From positions 1 through 46,189 of the forward strand of contig JAHFCE010000024.1 in NCBI GenBank assembly GCA_023249675.1: a stretch of DNA of 46,189 nt. Direction: 5' to 3'. The position numbers were made by a program, and so were the translations under genes. A model generated the notes under the pieces. The model was not told the origin of the DNA. It searched no databases and saw only the letters and a list, made by a program, of their open reading frames with translations. Shown here piece by piece: positions 15,724 through 24,816 of this stretch. The stretch is from Elusimicrobiota bacterium (GTDB taxonomy: Bacteria > Elusimicrobiota > Elusimicrobia > UBA1565 > UBA9628). Position 1 is the stretch's first letter, and every line of letters begins with the position of its first letter.

Positions 15724-18700
15724 TTGCTCTCAACCCGCTTTAGATGGCTCATCGGCGCAGCATGGTTCGCGGCCTTCGCGGGCTTGGGCTGGATGCCGGC
15801 ACGCGCCCAGTTCGGGGCGCCTTACGACCCGGATTTTGCCCCCGCGCCGCCCCAAAAAACGGAGCCGACCGCAACCGAACCCATCGAGCCCGCTCCAGCC
15901 GCAGGCCCGGCCGTGGAACCTCCATTCGAGCCGCGCCCCGGCGCGACGGCCGCGCCGACGTTCCAGCTGCTCGATCGTCCCGCGGGCGCCGGGTTCCTGA
16001 CTCCCCCGCCCGCCGCATCGGCCGGTCCCGTACAAACGCCGCATGACCCCAACGACGTGCGCGCCGGCATGACGCCGGTCCAATACGACGCCTCGCGCTT
16101 TGAACGTGTGCGCGAACAGATCGACCGCGGCGAAGAACCGGGCACGGAACGCGCGGCCGGCGGCGGCCCCCTCCCCGCTCTCGAGGACGTCTCCCTCTCG
16201 ACCTCCGCCCCCAAGCCGCCGCCTCCCGAAGTCGAATTGCCGACCTACGGCACCAGCCTGTCCGTCACCGGCCGTAAAGTGATCGGCTTTAACTTCTCCG
16301 AAAAGCGGTTCCTGAACTCTCAGAAGACGACGGGCCGGGTGCAGACGACGAATCTCATCGAGATTGATCAGCAGCTTCAACTGCGTATGCAAGGGAAAGT
16401 CGGCCCCAAGATCACGGTCAACGTCGATTACGATGACACGAAGCTCAACCAGCAGGACATCTCCGTGGTCTACCAGGGCGACCCGAACGAGGTCGTCCAG
16501 AATGTCTCGTTCGGCGACATCGACCTGTCCCTGCCGGCGACGGAATTCGTGTCGTACAACAAGCAGCTCTTCGGCATCCGCGCCGACGTGAAGTACAAGG
16601 GTTTCCGCTCGACCTTCATCGGCTCGCGCACGAAAGGCACGACCAAGACCAAGCAGTTCACCGGCAACACCCAGTTCGTGGCGCTCGACCTGCAGGACAT
16701 CACCTATCTGCGCCGCCAGTATTACGATGCGACCTTCGACAACCCCGCCCGTCTGCCGATCCGCGCCGGCACGGAGCGCGTGTTCCTGGCCAAGCAGGAG
16801 ATCGGCGTCACGAACCTCAATGAGCAAACGCGGACCGTCGATGACATCGTCAACGGCTCCACGTTCACCGGGAAGTTTCTGCCCCTCGTCGCCGGCCAGG
16901 ATTACACAATCGACTACGCCAAGGGCATCATCCAGTTCCGCAATCAACTATTGCCCCAATACGTCGTCGCCATCGACTATCTCGACAACACCGGCAACCA
17001 GCTGACGTTGCAGTCGTCCAGCAGCACGCTCGCGGCCGGCGGCTCTGGAAACTTCAAGCTGATCAAGACCCCGTCCGACGCGCCGATCATCTCATCTACG
17101 ACCGAGGCGGGCTACAATCGGGAAATGAAGACGTTCTACTCCATCGGCCAAAACCAGATCGTGCGCGACAACGGCCGCGGAAACTTCATCCTGCGCATTC
17201 TCGACTTAAACCGCATCGAAGTCGGCTCCGGCCTCGTCCCCGAGCAGAAGTACCCGGACACCATCGAGGTCGACTTCGAGAACGGCATCTTCCGCCTTAA
17301 AAAGCCCTTCTCCATCGCCAACTCCTCGCCGACAACCCCCGACCCCGACGTCTACGCCCAGACACCGATCTCCAAGCGACTGTTTCGCGTCGAGTACAAC
17401 TACCGCTTCAAGACCTTCTTCCTCGAGCCGAACCTGGTCGTGCAGTCTGAGATCGTCATCCTCGATGGCCAGAAGCTGACCCGCAACGTCGACTACTTCA
17501 TCGACTACGAGGCCGGCTTCATCACCTTTTTCAATCCAGACCGGATCGGCCCCGCCTCAACGATCGACATGAGCTTCGAGGTCGCACCCTTCGCCAACCT
17601 CAACAACGACACCTTGCTCGGCACGCGCGTCTCGCACGAATGGGGCGGCGGGAAATACTCCGTCGGCTCGACCGTGCTGTACCAAGCAGGCTCGAAATCG
17701 CCCACGGTGCCGCAAATCACCGAACTCGCCAAAAGCCTGCTCGTCTATGAATTCGACGCCCAGGCCAAAAGGATCAAGATCGGCGACAAACTCATCGTCA
17801 CACTGGCCGGCGAGTTCGCGCAGAGCCGCCAGGACCTGAACCTCAACCCGTTTGCCTTGATCGACAACATGGAGGGCATCAAGCAGGAGAACCAGGCCCC
17901 GACCTTGGCCGCGCAATGGCAGATCGCCTCCAACCCGAGCGGGGTTCCAGCCGCGCCGAACAAGTTGAACTGGTACTCCGAGGACGTCAACACCCTCCAA
18001 ATCAACCCGCGCGCCCAGGCAAGCGCCAGCGAGAGCCAGAAGGTGCTCGACTTCGCATACGGCGCCAGCGGCGCTGTCCCCCTCGCCAACGGCGACGAAG
18101 TGTCCATCGTCTTCCCGTTTTCGATTTCAGGCGTGGACATGTCGCAGAAGACGGTCCTCGAGGTCGTCATGCTCGGCGACGGCAGCGGCAACGAAATTAA
18201 CTTTCGCCTCGGCGGCATCGATGAGAACGCGGACGGCACCGGCGTGCTGCGCACCGAAGACGCCAACAACGACGGCCTCCTCCAACCGAGCGAGGACATC
18301 GGCTTTTTGTACGGCGTCGCACCCACCGAACGCTACGGAGCGAGCAATGGCCTCATCGACAGCGTCGACCTTAATAAAAACGGGGTCCTCAATCCCGACG
18401 ATTTCAGCGGCGCCGACTTCGGCTACTTCTGCACGGGCGGCTCCAACTGCACCACGGCCGACGGCAACAAGCTCAATGACGTGACGAGTGTCAGCACCCG
18501 CACCGCAATCGACTTTAGCGGCACCGCCTGGCACACCTTCCAGATTCCCCTGAACATCTCAACGGCAACGCTCAGCCGTTTCACCAACATCAAGCATCTG
18601 CGCGTCTCGATCCGAAAGGCCGCCGCCGGCGCGACGAACGGCCTCCTCAAGTTCGCCCGCATCGCGGTCGTCGGCAACACCTGGCAGCGCGGCGCGGCCG

Positions 18701-21276
18701 GCGACCCCGCGGTCGCGGGCTCGGGCGCGTCGACCGCCGGGGAAACCTTGACGGTCACGCCGGTCAACAGCGTGGACAACCCGACCTACACGCCGATCTT
18801 CAACGCGGGCGGCGACGCGTCGCAGACCTTCAACGATCTCTACGGGAGCCTCTCGACGCTGCAGAAACAGTCGAACTCGAAGAACCTGTCCGAGCAGGCC
18901 CTCCAACTGGAGTACACCAACCTGGCCGCGGGCACGACGGTCTACACCAAGCGCGTCTTCTCGCGCGCCATCGACATCAGCCAGCACCGCTACTTCAACT
19001 TTCTCATCTTCGGCAGCGCGGACGGCGGAGAGGATCGCTCGGGCGACCGGACCTTCTTCCTGCGCGCGGGCTCCGACCAGGATTATTTCGAAGTTCAGGT
19101 CCCGATCAACTTCACGGGCTGGAAAAAGATCCGCGTCGAGCAAACGGACCGCAACAGCGACTCGGTGATGGACGGTTGGAAGGCGAACACCCCGGGGACC
19201 GTCGTCGTTTCGAGCGGAAATCCAAGCCTCCAGCAGATCGGCCAGCTTGTCGCCGGCGTGAAGTCCCGCCCAGGCGGCAGCGGACCCATCAACGGCGGCC
19301 ACCTATTCCTCAACGAAATCCATATGGCCGATCCCGTCACCCGCGTCGGCACCGCGAGCAAGATCCAAGCCGACTTTGAGTCGCCCGGCTGGGGCACGTT
19401 CGGGCTCAAGCACCGCGCGATCGACCGTAATTTCCAGACGCCGACCTCGGTCGTCGCCAACCAGGACAACATCGAGGACGCGAGCTACCTCAACTTCACG
19501 CGCCTGGCGTGGTTTCCGATGAACTTCAGCATCAACCGGCATATCACCGACACTCCGAGCACGGTACAGACGGGTAGCCTGTCGAACCTGGTCAACTTGC
19601 TGCAGCAGGGCAAGGTCACGACTTGGACCGGATCGGCTCAAGGCAACATCGCCTACGGCGCTTATCCGCGCTTGAATCTCTCCCACACGCGCAATCGCGT
19701 GGAATACGACCTGATGACGCGTCTTGACGACCGCCAGACCTACAACGGGACGCTGCAGTACGGCATTCCCTGGCAGAGCCGATTCCTGCCTCGGACGATC
19801 GATGCCAGCGCCGGCCATATCCGCTACGACGTGACGTTCGACAATCCGCTGGTCAAGCGCGCGCCCGGCAATTTCGACACGGCCGAGCGCACCAATTCCT
19901 ATGGCCTGCGGATGACCTTCACTCCATGGACCGGCTCCTCCTTCAATCCGACCTGGTCGATGACCCAGGTGACGGAAAGCCGCGTGGACTCGACGGGCGC
20001 CACCCCGCTCTCGACCCGCTACCCGAAGTCGTTTTCTCAGTCGGCGGGCTTCTCATCGAACTATCGTCTCGCGCGCTGGCTCAACCCGCAGCTCAACTAC
20101 CAGATCGATACGATCGAGAACAACGTCTTGGCGGTCTCCACATTCGTTCTCGCCAATTCCACGTATGTGTTCGCGTCCGGCGACATCAAGACCGTCAACC
20201 GCTCGGCCAACGCGTCGGTCAGTCTGCCCATCCAGATCAGCGATATTTTCCCAAAGACGAAGCTGTTCCACTCGGTCAATATCATCTCCGGCTACCAGCT
20301 CCAGGACGGCGACGTCTGGAACCAGGTGGAGAAAGACCTCTCCACTCAAAAGGCGCTGTGGATCCGCACTCCGCTGCGGCCGACGAACCCCGTCGCGCAG
20401 CGCGTCAACCTCACACAACGCGACACCTGGAACTCGACTCAGCGCTGGTCGCCGCTCGACGGCTACAACCTGCGCGGGCGCATCGCGGCCTTGCGCTCTC
20501 TGTCCCTGTCGAACAACTATGTCCTGAGCATCCAACGCAACGAGGTCACGGGCACGCCGTCTAAAACCGTCTCCCGGACCTTGCCCGACGCGGTCGCCAG
20601 CATCTCCTCGCTCGAACAACTCTGGCACTCCGAGCGCTGGATGGCCAACACCCAGATGAACTTTAAATATTCGCGGCGCACAACTGAAAATGTCGGCTCC
20701 ACGCTCTCGACCGAGGACAGTTTTGGCACCGACCTGCGCACGATCATAGTCAAGCGCTACGAGACTTTGCTCAGCTACAACCAGCGCGCATCGAGGAACA
20801 AAGACCTGCGCATCGACGCGAACACGCAGAAAACGAAGCACGAGGACGCGACGACACAGGTCACTTTCGACATCCGCAAGTTCCGCATCACGCCGAAGGT
20901 GGATTACAGCAAGGATCTGACCACGCTCGGCACCGGCGTGAAGACCCAGGACGTGGAGGTCATCACGCCGAGCGTGCTCGTGCGCGCCGACCTGGCTCTG
21001 CCCTCCGGCCTGCGCCTGCCTGGCTCGGCAAAACCCATCCTTTTCACCAACCGCATCATCTGGACGACGACCGCATCCCTGGCCCAGCGGCGCTCGCCGG
21101 TGACCGTCGCCGACAACTCCAAGCTCTTTTCGCTGAATACCAGCGGCGACTACGAGATCGCGAAAAACCTGCGCATGACCCTCAACGGCTCAGCGCAGCG
21201 CCTATGGCATAAATTCCTCAAGGAGGAAGACTTCATCGCCTACGCCTTCGGAACGACTTTGACCTTCCAGTTCTGA
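15724..21276 (+). CDS. SprA-like giant outer-membrane beta-barrel protein
   Basis: 1850 residues from TTG 15724, set by AAGGA 7 bases upstream and a signal peptide (WLIGAAWFAAFAGLGWMPARAQ, cleaved near residue 29). A Pro-rich linker follows to about residue 165. Residues about 175-430 look like the N-terminal region of SprA, the type 9 secretion translocon channel: NVDYDDTKLNQQDIS, VSFGDIDLSLP, then KQLFGIRADVKYKGF. Around 979-990 FARIAVVGNTWQRG matches the SprA pattern of a small strand before Asn/Gln-Trp-Arg. The rest is amphipathic beta-strand sequence ending in Phe. Residues 846-857 and 882-893 are EF-hand-like Ca loops. Bacteroidota SprA proteins are longer (about 2300-2500). No other T9SS gene is in the window, so the function is inferred. 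Confidence 0.72.
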   Translation: MLSTRFRWLIGAAWFAAFAGLGWMPARAQFGAPYDPDFAPAPPQKTEPTATEPIEPAPAAGPAVEPPFEPRPGATAAPTFQLLDRPAGAGFLTPPPAASAGPVQTPHDPNDVRAGMTPVQYDASRFERVREQIDRGEEPGTERAAGGGPLPALEDVSLSTSAPKPPPPEVELPTYGTSLSVTGRKVIGFNFSEKRFLNSQKTTGRVQTTNLIEIDQQLQLRMQGKVGPKITVNVDYDDTKLNQQDISVVYQGDPNEVVQNVSFGDIDLSLPATEFVSYNKQLFGIRADVKYKGFRSTFIGSRTKGTTKTKQFTGNTQFVALDLQDITYLRRQYYDATFDNPARLPIRAGTERVFLAKQEIGVTNLNEQTRTVDDIVNGSTFTGKFLPLVAGQDYTIDYAKGIIQFRNQLLPQYVVAIDYLDNTGNQLTLQSSSSTLAAGGSGNFKLIKTPSDAPIISSTTEAGYNREMKTFYSIGQNQIVRDNGRGNFILRILDLNRIEVGSGLVPEQKYPDTIEVDFENGIFRLKKPFSIANSSPTTPDPDVYAQTPISKRLFRVEYNYRFKTFFLEPNLVVQSEIVILDGQKLTRNVDYFIDYEAGFITFFNPDRIGPASTIDMSFEVAPFANLNNDTLLGTRVSHEWGGGKYSVGSTVLYQAGSKSPTVPQITELAKSLLVYEFDAQAKRIKIGDKLIVTLAGEFAQSRQDLNLNPFALIDNMEGIKQENQAPTLAAQWQIASNPSGVPAAPNKLNWYSEDVNTLQINPRAQASASESQKVLDFAYGASGAVPLANGDEVSIVFPFSISGVDMSQKTVLEVVMLGDGSGNEINFRLGGIDENADGTGVLRTEDANNDGLLQPSEDIGFLYGVAPTERYGASNGLIDSVDLNKNGVLNPDDFSGADFGYFCTGGSNCTTADGNKLNDVTSVSTRTAIDFSGTAWHTFQIPLNISTATLSRFTNIKHLRVSIRKAAAGATNGLLKFARIAVVGNTWQRGAAGDPAVAGSGASTAGETLTVTPVNSVDNPTYTPIFNAGGDASQTFNDLYGSLSTLQKQSNSKNLSEQALQLEYTNLAAGTTVYTKRVFSRAIDISQHRYFNFLIFGSADGGEDRSGDRTFFLRAGSDQDYFEVQVPINFTGWKKIRVEQTDRNSDSVMDGWKANTPGTVVVSSGNPSLQQIGQLVAGVKSRPGGSGPINGGHLFLNEIHMADPVTRVGTASKIQADFESPGWGTFGLKHRAIDRNFQTPTSVVANQDNIEDASYLNFTRLAWFPMNFSINRHITDTPSTVQTGSLSNLVNLLQQGKVTTWTGSAQGNIAYGAYPRLNLSHTRNRVEYDLMTRLDDRQTYNGTLQYGIPWQSRFLPRTIDASAGHIRYDVTFDNPLVKRAPGNFDTAERTNSYGLRMTFTPWTGSSFNPTWSMTQVTESRVDSTGATPLSTRYPKSFSQSAGFSSNYRLARWLNPQLNYQIDTIENNVLAVSTFVLANSTYVFASGDIKTVNRSANASVSLPIQISDIFPKTKLFHSVNIISGYQLQDGDVWNQVEKDLSTQKALWIRTPLRPTNPVAQRVNLTQRDTWNSTQRWSPLDGYNLRGRIAALRSLSLSNNYVLSIQRNEVTGTPSKTVSRTLPDAVASISSLEQLWHSERWMANTQMNFKYSRRTTENVGSTLSTEDSFGTDLRTIIVKRYETLLSYNQRASRNKDLRIDANTQKTKHEDATTQVTFDIRKFRITPKVDYSKDLTTLGTGVKTQDVEVITPSVLVRADLALPSGLRLPGSAKPILFTNRIIWTTTASLAQRRSPVTVADNSKLFSLNTSGDYEIAKNLRMTLNGSAQRLWHKFLKEEDFIAYAFGTTLTFQF

Positions 21277-22022
21277 CGAATAGGTTTTCGCGCAAGGACG
21301 ACGAGGCGGCCGTTGAACTTGCGGCGCACGGAACCGACCAGCGCAGTCCACGACTTCAAAGGCCTCAGCCCCGCGCGGCGCAGAGCCGCGTACAGGCGCG
21401 GCTTGTCGTAGCCGCGGAGGGTGAAGCGCGTGCGCAGCGGCTTGCACCCCCGGCGCAGGATGGTCCACTCGTTGATCATGCGGGGATCGCGGCCTTCAAC
21501 GAGCCCCGCATCTTGGAGCAGGTAGGATCCGTCGCTTTGCCGGTTCCAGTGCCGATGGCTCGTCCGCGCTCGGACCCAGGCATGGTCTACCATCTCGATG
21601 AGAAACAGGCCCCCGGGCTTAAGCGCGCGCGCCACGCCCCGGAGCGCCTTGAGGTCGTCTGATTCCTTGGCGAAATAGCCGAAGCTCGTCCAAAGATTCA
21701 TCGCCGCGTCGAACTCGTTCTCAAACGGCAGGCGCCGCATATCGCCGCGCACGAAACGGCAGTTGCGCAACGTCCCGGCCCTCCGGCGCGCCTCCTTGAG
21801 GTAGGCGGGCGTCTTGTCCAGACCGAGAACAATCGCGCCCCGACGCGCGAGCAGGATCGAATGACGGCCCGTGCCGCAGGCAAGGTCGAGGACGCGCGAG
21901 CCGGGCTTGAGATTCAGCGCCTTCCACGCCGCCGAGGCCTCCCCCGGAGCGGCGGCAAGCGCCTCCAACGAGCCAGGCGTGAAGATCGCCGCGCGGAAGA
22001 ACTGCTTCGTCCAGTCGCTCAC
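21240..22022 (-). CDS. Class I SAM-dependent methyltransferase
   Basis: 260 residues from a GTG that overlaps the hydrolase stop as GTGA and has GGAG 5 bases upstream; an in-frame GTG at 22037 is the alternative. Motif I is VLDLACGTGRHS (about residue 45), with LGLDKTPAYL, FVRGDMRRLPF and ALKPGGLFLIEMVDH following. Substrate unknown. Its last 37 bases overlap the 3' end of the SprA-like gene on the other strand, an unusually long convergent overlap. Confidence 0.88.
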   Translation of the reverse strand: MSDWTKQFFRAAIFTPGSLEALAAAPGEASAAWKALNLKPGSRVLDLACGTGRHSILLARRGAIVLGLDKTPAYLKEARRRAGTLRNCRFVRGDMRRLPFENEFDAAMNLWTSFGYFAKESDDLKALRGVARALKPGGLFLIEMVDHAWVRARTSHRHWNRQSDGSYLLQDAGLVEGRDPRMINEWTILRRGCKPLRTRFTLRGYDKPRLYAALRRAGLRPLKSWTALVGSVRRKFNGRLVVLARKPIRQNWKVKVVPKA

Positions 22023-22702
22023 CGCTTCTCCAGCCACCCCAACAGACCTTCAAGAATTTCAGCCGGGATCGTGTGCCCGCCCTCAAAACGGCGCAACTGC
22101 CCCTTCCAGCCGGCCTCGATCAGGACTTTTTCCAGCGCTCGCGCCTGTGCAAAACCGAGAATGGGGTCGACTGATCCGTGTGATTGAAAGAAGGACAGGC
22201 CCTTTTTGCGCGGCGCGAGCGCGGCGGTCGTTTTCTCATCTACCAAGGTCCCGGACAAGATCACGACTCCCGCGGGCGGCGCCGCGGCGCGCAAAGCGAG
22301 ATCCACCGCAAGCATGGCGCCCTGGGAAAAGCCCATCAGGATAATATTCTCCCATGAAACGCCCAGCGCCTGGATGAAGCGCTGGAGCTCCTCGCGCGCC
22401 CATTCAAGACCCTCAGGCTCTTTCAGAGACAGGTCGCGCGGCGTGCCGGTCCGCTGACCCTCCTCGAACGCCGCAACGTCGATGGGGAACCACGCCCGGC
22501 CGCCCCAGTCGAGGACCTCGGGCGCGTCGGGAAACAGCCATCGGATCGGGCGTTCGGTCTGCAGCTCCTCCGCGAGCGGCGCCAAGTCGCGCCTATCGGC
22601 GCCGTAGCCGTGCAGACACATCACGGTCAGCGCGTTTGGATCTGAATTGGGGACCTCAATCGCGTCGAGAGGACCAAAATGAACGAGCCTCGCCTTTTCC
22701 AT
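22019..22702 (-). CDS. Alpha/beta hydrolase, carboxylesterase/phospholipase type
   Basis: 227 residues from the ATG overlapping the YgiQ stop (TGATG). Signatures of the Abhydrolase_2 family: VMCLHGYGADRRDLAPLA, LFPDAPEVLDWGGRAWFPID, nucleophile elbow GFSQGAM, the acid in HGSVDPILGF and the histidine in FEGGHTIPAE. Length is normal for these cytosolic esterases acting on small acyl esters or lysophospholipids. It lies between and is coupled to ygiQ and the methyltransferase. Confidence 0.88.
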   Translation of the reverse strand: MEKARLVHFGPLDAIEVPNSDPNALTVMCLHGYGADRRDLAPLAEELQTERPIRWLFPDAPEVLDWGGRAWFPIDVAAFEEGQRTGTPRDLSLKEPEGLEWAREELQRFIQALGVSWENIILMGFSQGAMLAVDLALRAAAPPAGVVILSGTLVDEKTTAALAPRKKGLSFFQSHGSVDPILGFAQARALEKVLIEAGWKGQLRRFEGGHTIPAEILEGLLGWLEKR

Positions 22703-24660
22703 CAGCGCTTGCCTTCCCTTCGCCCCCACGTGGAGCGGTTCGGCCGATAGCCAATTTTGGGTGATTTCGGCATGTCTTGAGCGTGCGTATGCTCGTGAAA
22801 ATCCTTTGCGGAGCGCGCGCGGCGCGCAAGCAGGGCCTCTTTCGGCGGACGGGTCGGAATCAAGGCGTCGCAGCCGGCGCCGATCAGGTCGCCGCGGCCC
22901 GTCTTGAGCAGGGCCTCGCGCACCTCAAAATAGTTCTCGGGCTTGAAGAATTGAAGCAAGGCGCGCTGCAGACGGCGGTCGCGTAGGCCCTTGGCGACGG
23001 GCATCGGCAGGCCCGTCTCGGGGTTGCGCCCGGTGTAGTACATCGCGGTGGCCAGATCGTGAGGTCCAGGAATAAAGTCCTGGACTTGGTCGGGCTTGTA
23101 GCCGTTCTTTTTGAGAAAGACCGCGAGTTCGATCATAGCCTTCAAGTCGGAGCCAGGGTGACTGGCAATGAAATAGGGGACGAGATACTGTTTCTTGCCC
23201 GCTTTCTTGCTCTCCTCATTGAACTTCGCGGCGAAGTCCTCGAACGTGTCGTGCCGCGGCTTCTTCATCATCTCGAGGACTTTTGGATCGGCGTGCTCGG
23301 GTGCGACCTTCATGCGGCCGCTGACGTGGTGGGCGGTCAGCTCCTTCATGTATTCTGGTGATAAGCGCGCTAAATCCATGCGGATGCCGGAAGCGACGAA
23401 CACCTTCTTGATGCCGGGCGTCTCGCGTGCTTTTCTCATCAGCTTCACGAGCGGACCATGGTCGGTGCCGAGAAACTTGCACACGACGGGATGAACACAG
23501 GACTGGCGCTTGCAGATCTTCTCGATGTCCGGCTCGGTGCAGCGCATCTGGTACATGTTAGCCGTCGGACCGCCGATGTCGGAAATGACGCCTTTGAACT
23601 CGGGGTCGCTCGAGATTGTCTCGAGCTCCCCTAAAACGCTGCCCTCCGAGCGCGACTGGATCGTGCGGCCCTGGTGGGCCGTGATCGAGCAGAACGTGCA
23701 GCCGCCGAAGCAGCCGCGCATGATCGTGACCGAGTCCTTGATCATCTCCCACGCCGGGATCGCCGCGCCCGCGTACGACGGGTGCGCGCGGCGCGTGTAG
23801 GACAGGCCGTAGTAGTCGTCCATCTGTTCCTGCGTGACAGGCAGCCGGGGCGGTGTGACGACGACAGCGCGCGCTCCGTGCTTCTGGACGACGGTCTTCG
23901 CGTTGAACGGGCTCGTCTCGCGGTGGACGAGTCGCGCCATGGACAGGAAATCGTCCTTTGAGGACTTCACGGCCTCGAAGCTCGGCAGCTCGACAATGTC
24001 CGAACCCGAAGGTGCTCGCTCGGAAGCGCCAAGGGCATAAGCCACGCCGCGAAGATCGCGGCAATCTTTGACGGTCTTTCCGTCCCGGAGACGCTGGGCG
24101 ATCTCCACGATCGATTCCTCACCCATGCCGTAGGCCAGCAAATCGGCCTTGGAGTCCATCAGGATCGAGGGACGAACCGTGTCGGACCAGTAGTCGTAAT
24201 GAGCCAAGCGGCGGAGACTCGCCTCAACGCCTCCGGCGATCACCGGCACCCCCGGGAAAGCCTCCCTGGCGCGCTGACAATAGGGAATGGTGGCCCGATC
24301 CGGGCGAAGGCCAATTTGACCTCCCGGCGAATAGGCGTCGTCGTTGCGCACTTTCTTGTTCGCCGTGTAGTGATTGATCATCGAATCCATGTTCCCCGCG
24401 GAAATCGCAAAGAACAGGCGCGGACGGCCGAAGGTACGCCACGGCTCGGCGCTGCGCCAGTTCGGCTGGGAGAGCACCGCCACTCGAAAACCCGCCTTGT
24501 CGAGCACGCGTCCGAGCAGAGCCGCCGCGAACGAGTAGTGGTCGATGTAGGCGTCGCCGGTGACGAAGACAATGTCCGCCTGATCCCAGCCGCGCGCGTC
24601 CATCTCGGCGCGCGTCATGGGCAGGAAACGAGGATCGGGGCGGAAGGAGGGAGCAGACAC
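22702..24660 (-). CDS. ygiQ: YgiQ family radical SAM protein
   Basis: 652 residues. The N-terminal YgiQ/UPF0313 signature is present (FLPMTRAEMDARGWDQADIVFVTGDAYIDH), followed by a cobalamin-binding-like domain (VPVIAGGVEASLRRLAHYDYW). The radical SAM cluster motif is RGCFGGCTFCSI (CxxxCxxC) at about residue 315-325. The C-terminal part (DFIPGPHDLATAMYYTG) is typical of the family. The biochemical reaction of YgiQ is unestablished. First gene of a three-gene minus-strand unit. Confidence 0.95.
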   Translation of the reverse strand: MSAPSFRPDPRFLPMTRAEMDARGWDQADIVFVTGDAYIDHYSFAAALLGRVLDKAGFRVAVLSQPNWRSAEPWRTFGRPRLFFAISAGNMDSMINHYTANKKVRNDDAYSPGGQIGLRPDRATIPYCQRAREAFPGVPVIAGGVEASLRRLAHYDYWSDTVRPSILMDSKADLLAYGMGEESIVEIAQRLRDGKTVKDCRDLRGVAYALGASERAPSGSDIVELPSFEAVKSSKDDFLSMARLVHRETSPFNAKTVVQKHGARAVVVTPPRLPVTQEQMDDYYGLSYTRRAHPSYAGAAIPAWEMIKDSVTIMRGCFGGCTFCSITAHQGRTIQSRSEGSVLGELETISSDPEFKGVISDIGGPTANMYQMRCTEPDIEKICKRQSCVHPVVCKFLGTDHGPLVKLMRKARETPGIKKVFVASGIRMDLARLSPEYMKELTAHHVSGRMKVAPEHADPKVLEMMKKPRHDTFEDFAAKFNEESKKAGKKQYLVPYFIASHPGSDLKAMIELAVFLKKNGYKPDQVQDFIPGPHDLATAMYYTGRNPETGLPMPVAKGLRDRRLQRALLQFFKPENYFEVREALLKTGRGDLIGAGCDALIPTRPPKEALLARRARSAKDFHEHTHAQDMPKSPKIGYRPNRSTWGRREGKR

Positions 24661-24816
24661 GGCTCGTCTATTATCGCATGTCGGCGCCCATCCAACGTAG
24701 GACTAAAGACCTGGACCACCTGCCCCTTGAATTGTGCCCGTACGGCCCATGCGATCAATTCCCCCGCCCTGTACAATCATAGAGACGCCAGCCTAGCCGC
24801 AGGAGAAAAATCGAGC
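24661..24816. other. Divergent intergenic region between ygiQ and the membrane-protein gene
   Basis: 156 bases without a gene. A TACAAT at 24772-24777 could be a -10 element for the plus-strand gene, though no clear -35 was found. AGGAG at 24801-24805 is the likely ribosome-binding site, 11 bases before ATG 24817. Nothing else recognisable. Confidence 0.4.

Noticed and set aside
15730-16947. 405-codon minus-strand frame opposite the start of the SprA-like gene
   Set aside because: Low-complexity Arg/Val/Asp composition typical of a shadow frame; the plus strand has promoter, Shine-Dalgarno and signal peptide.
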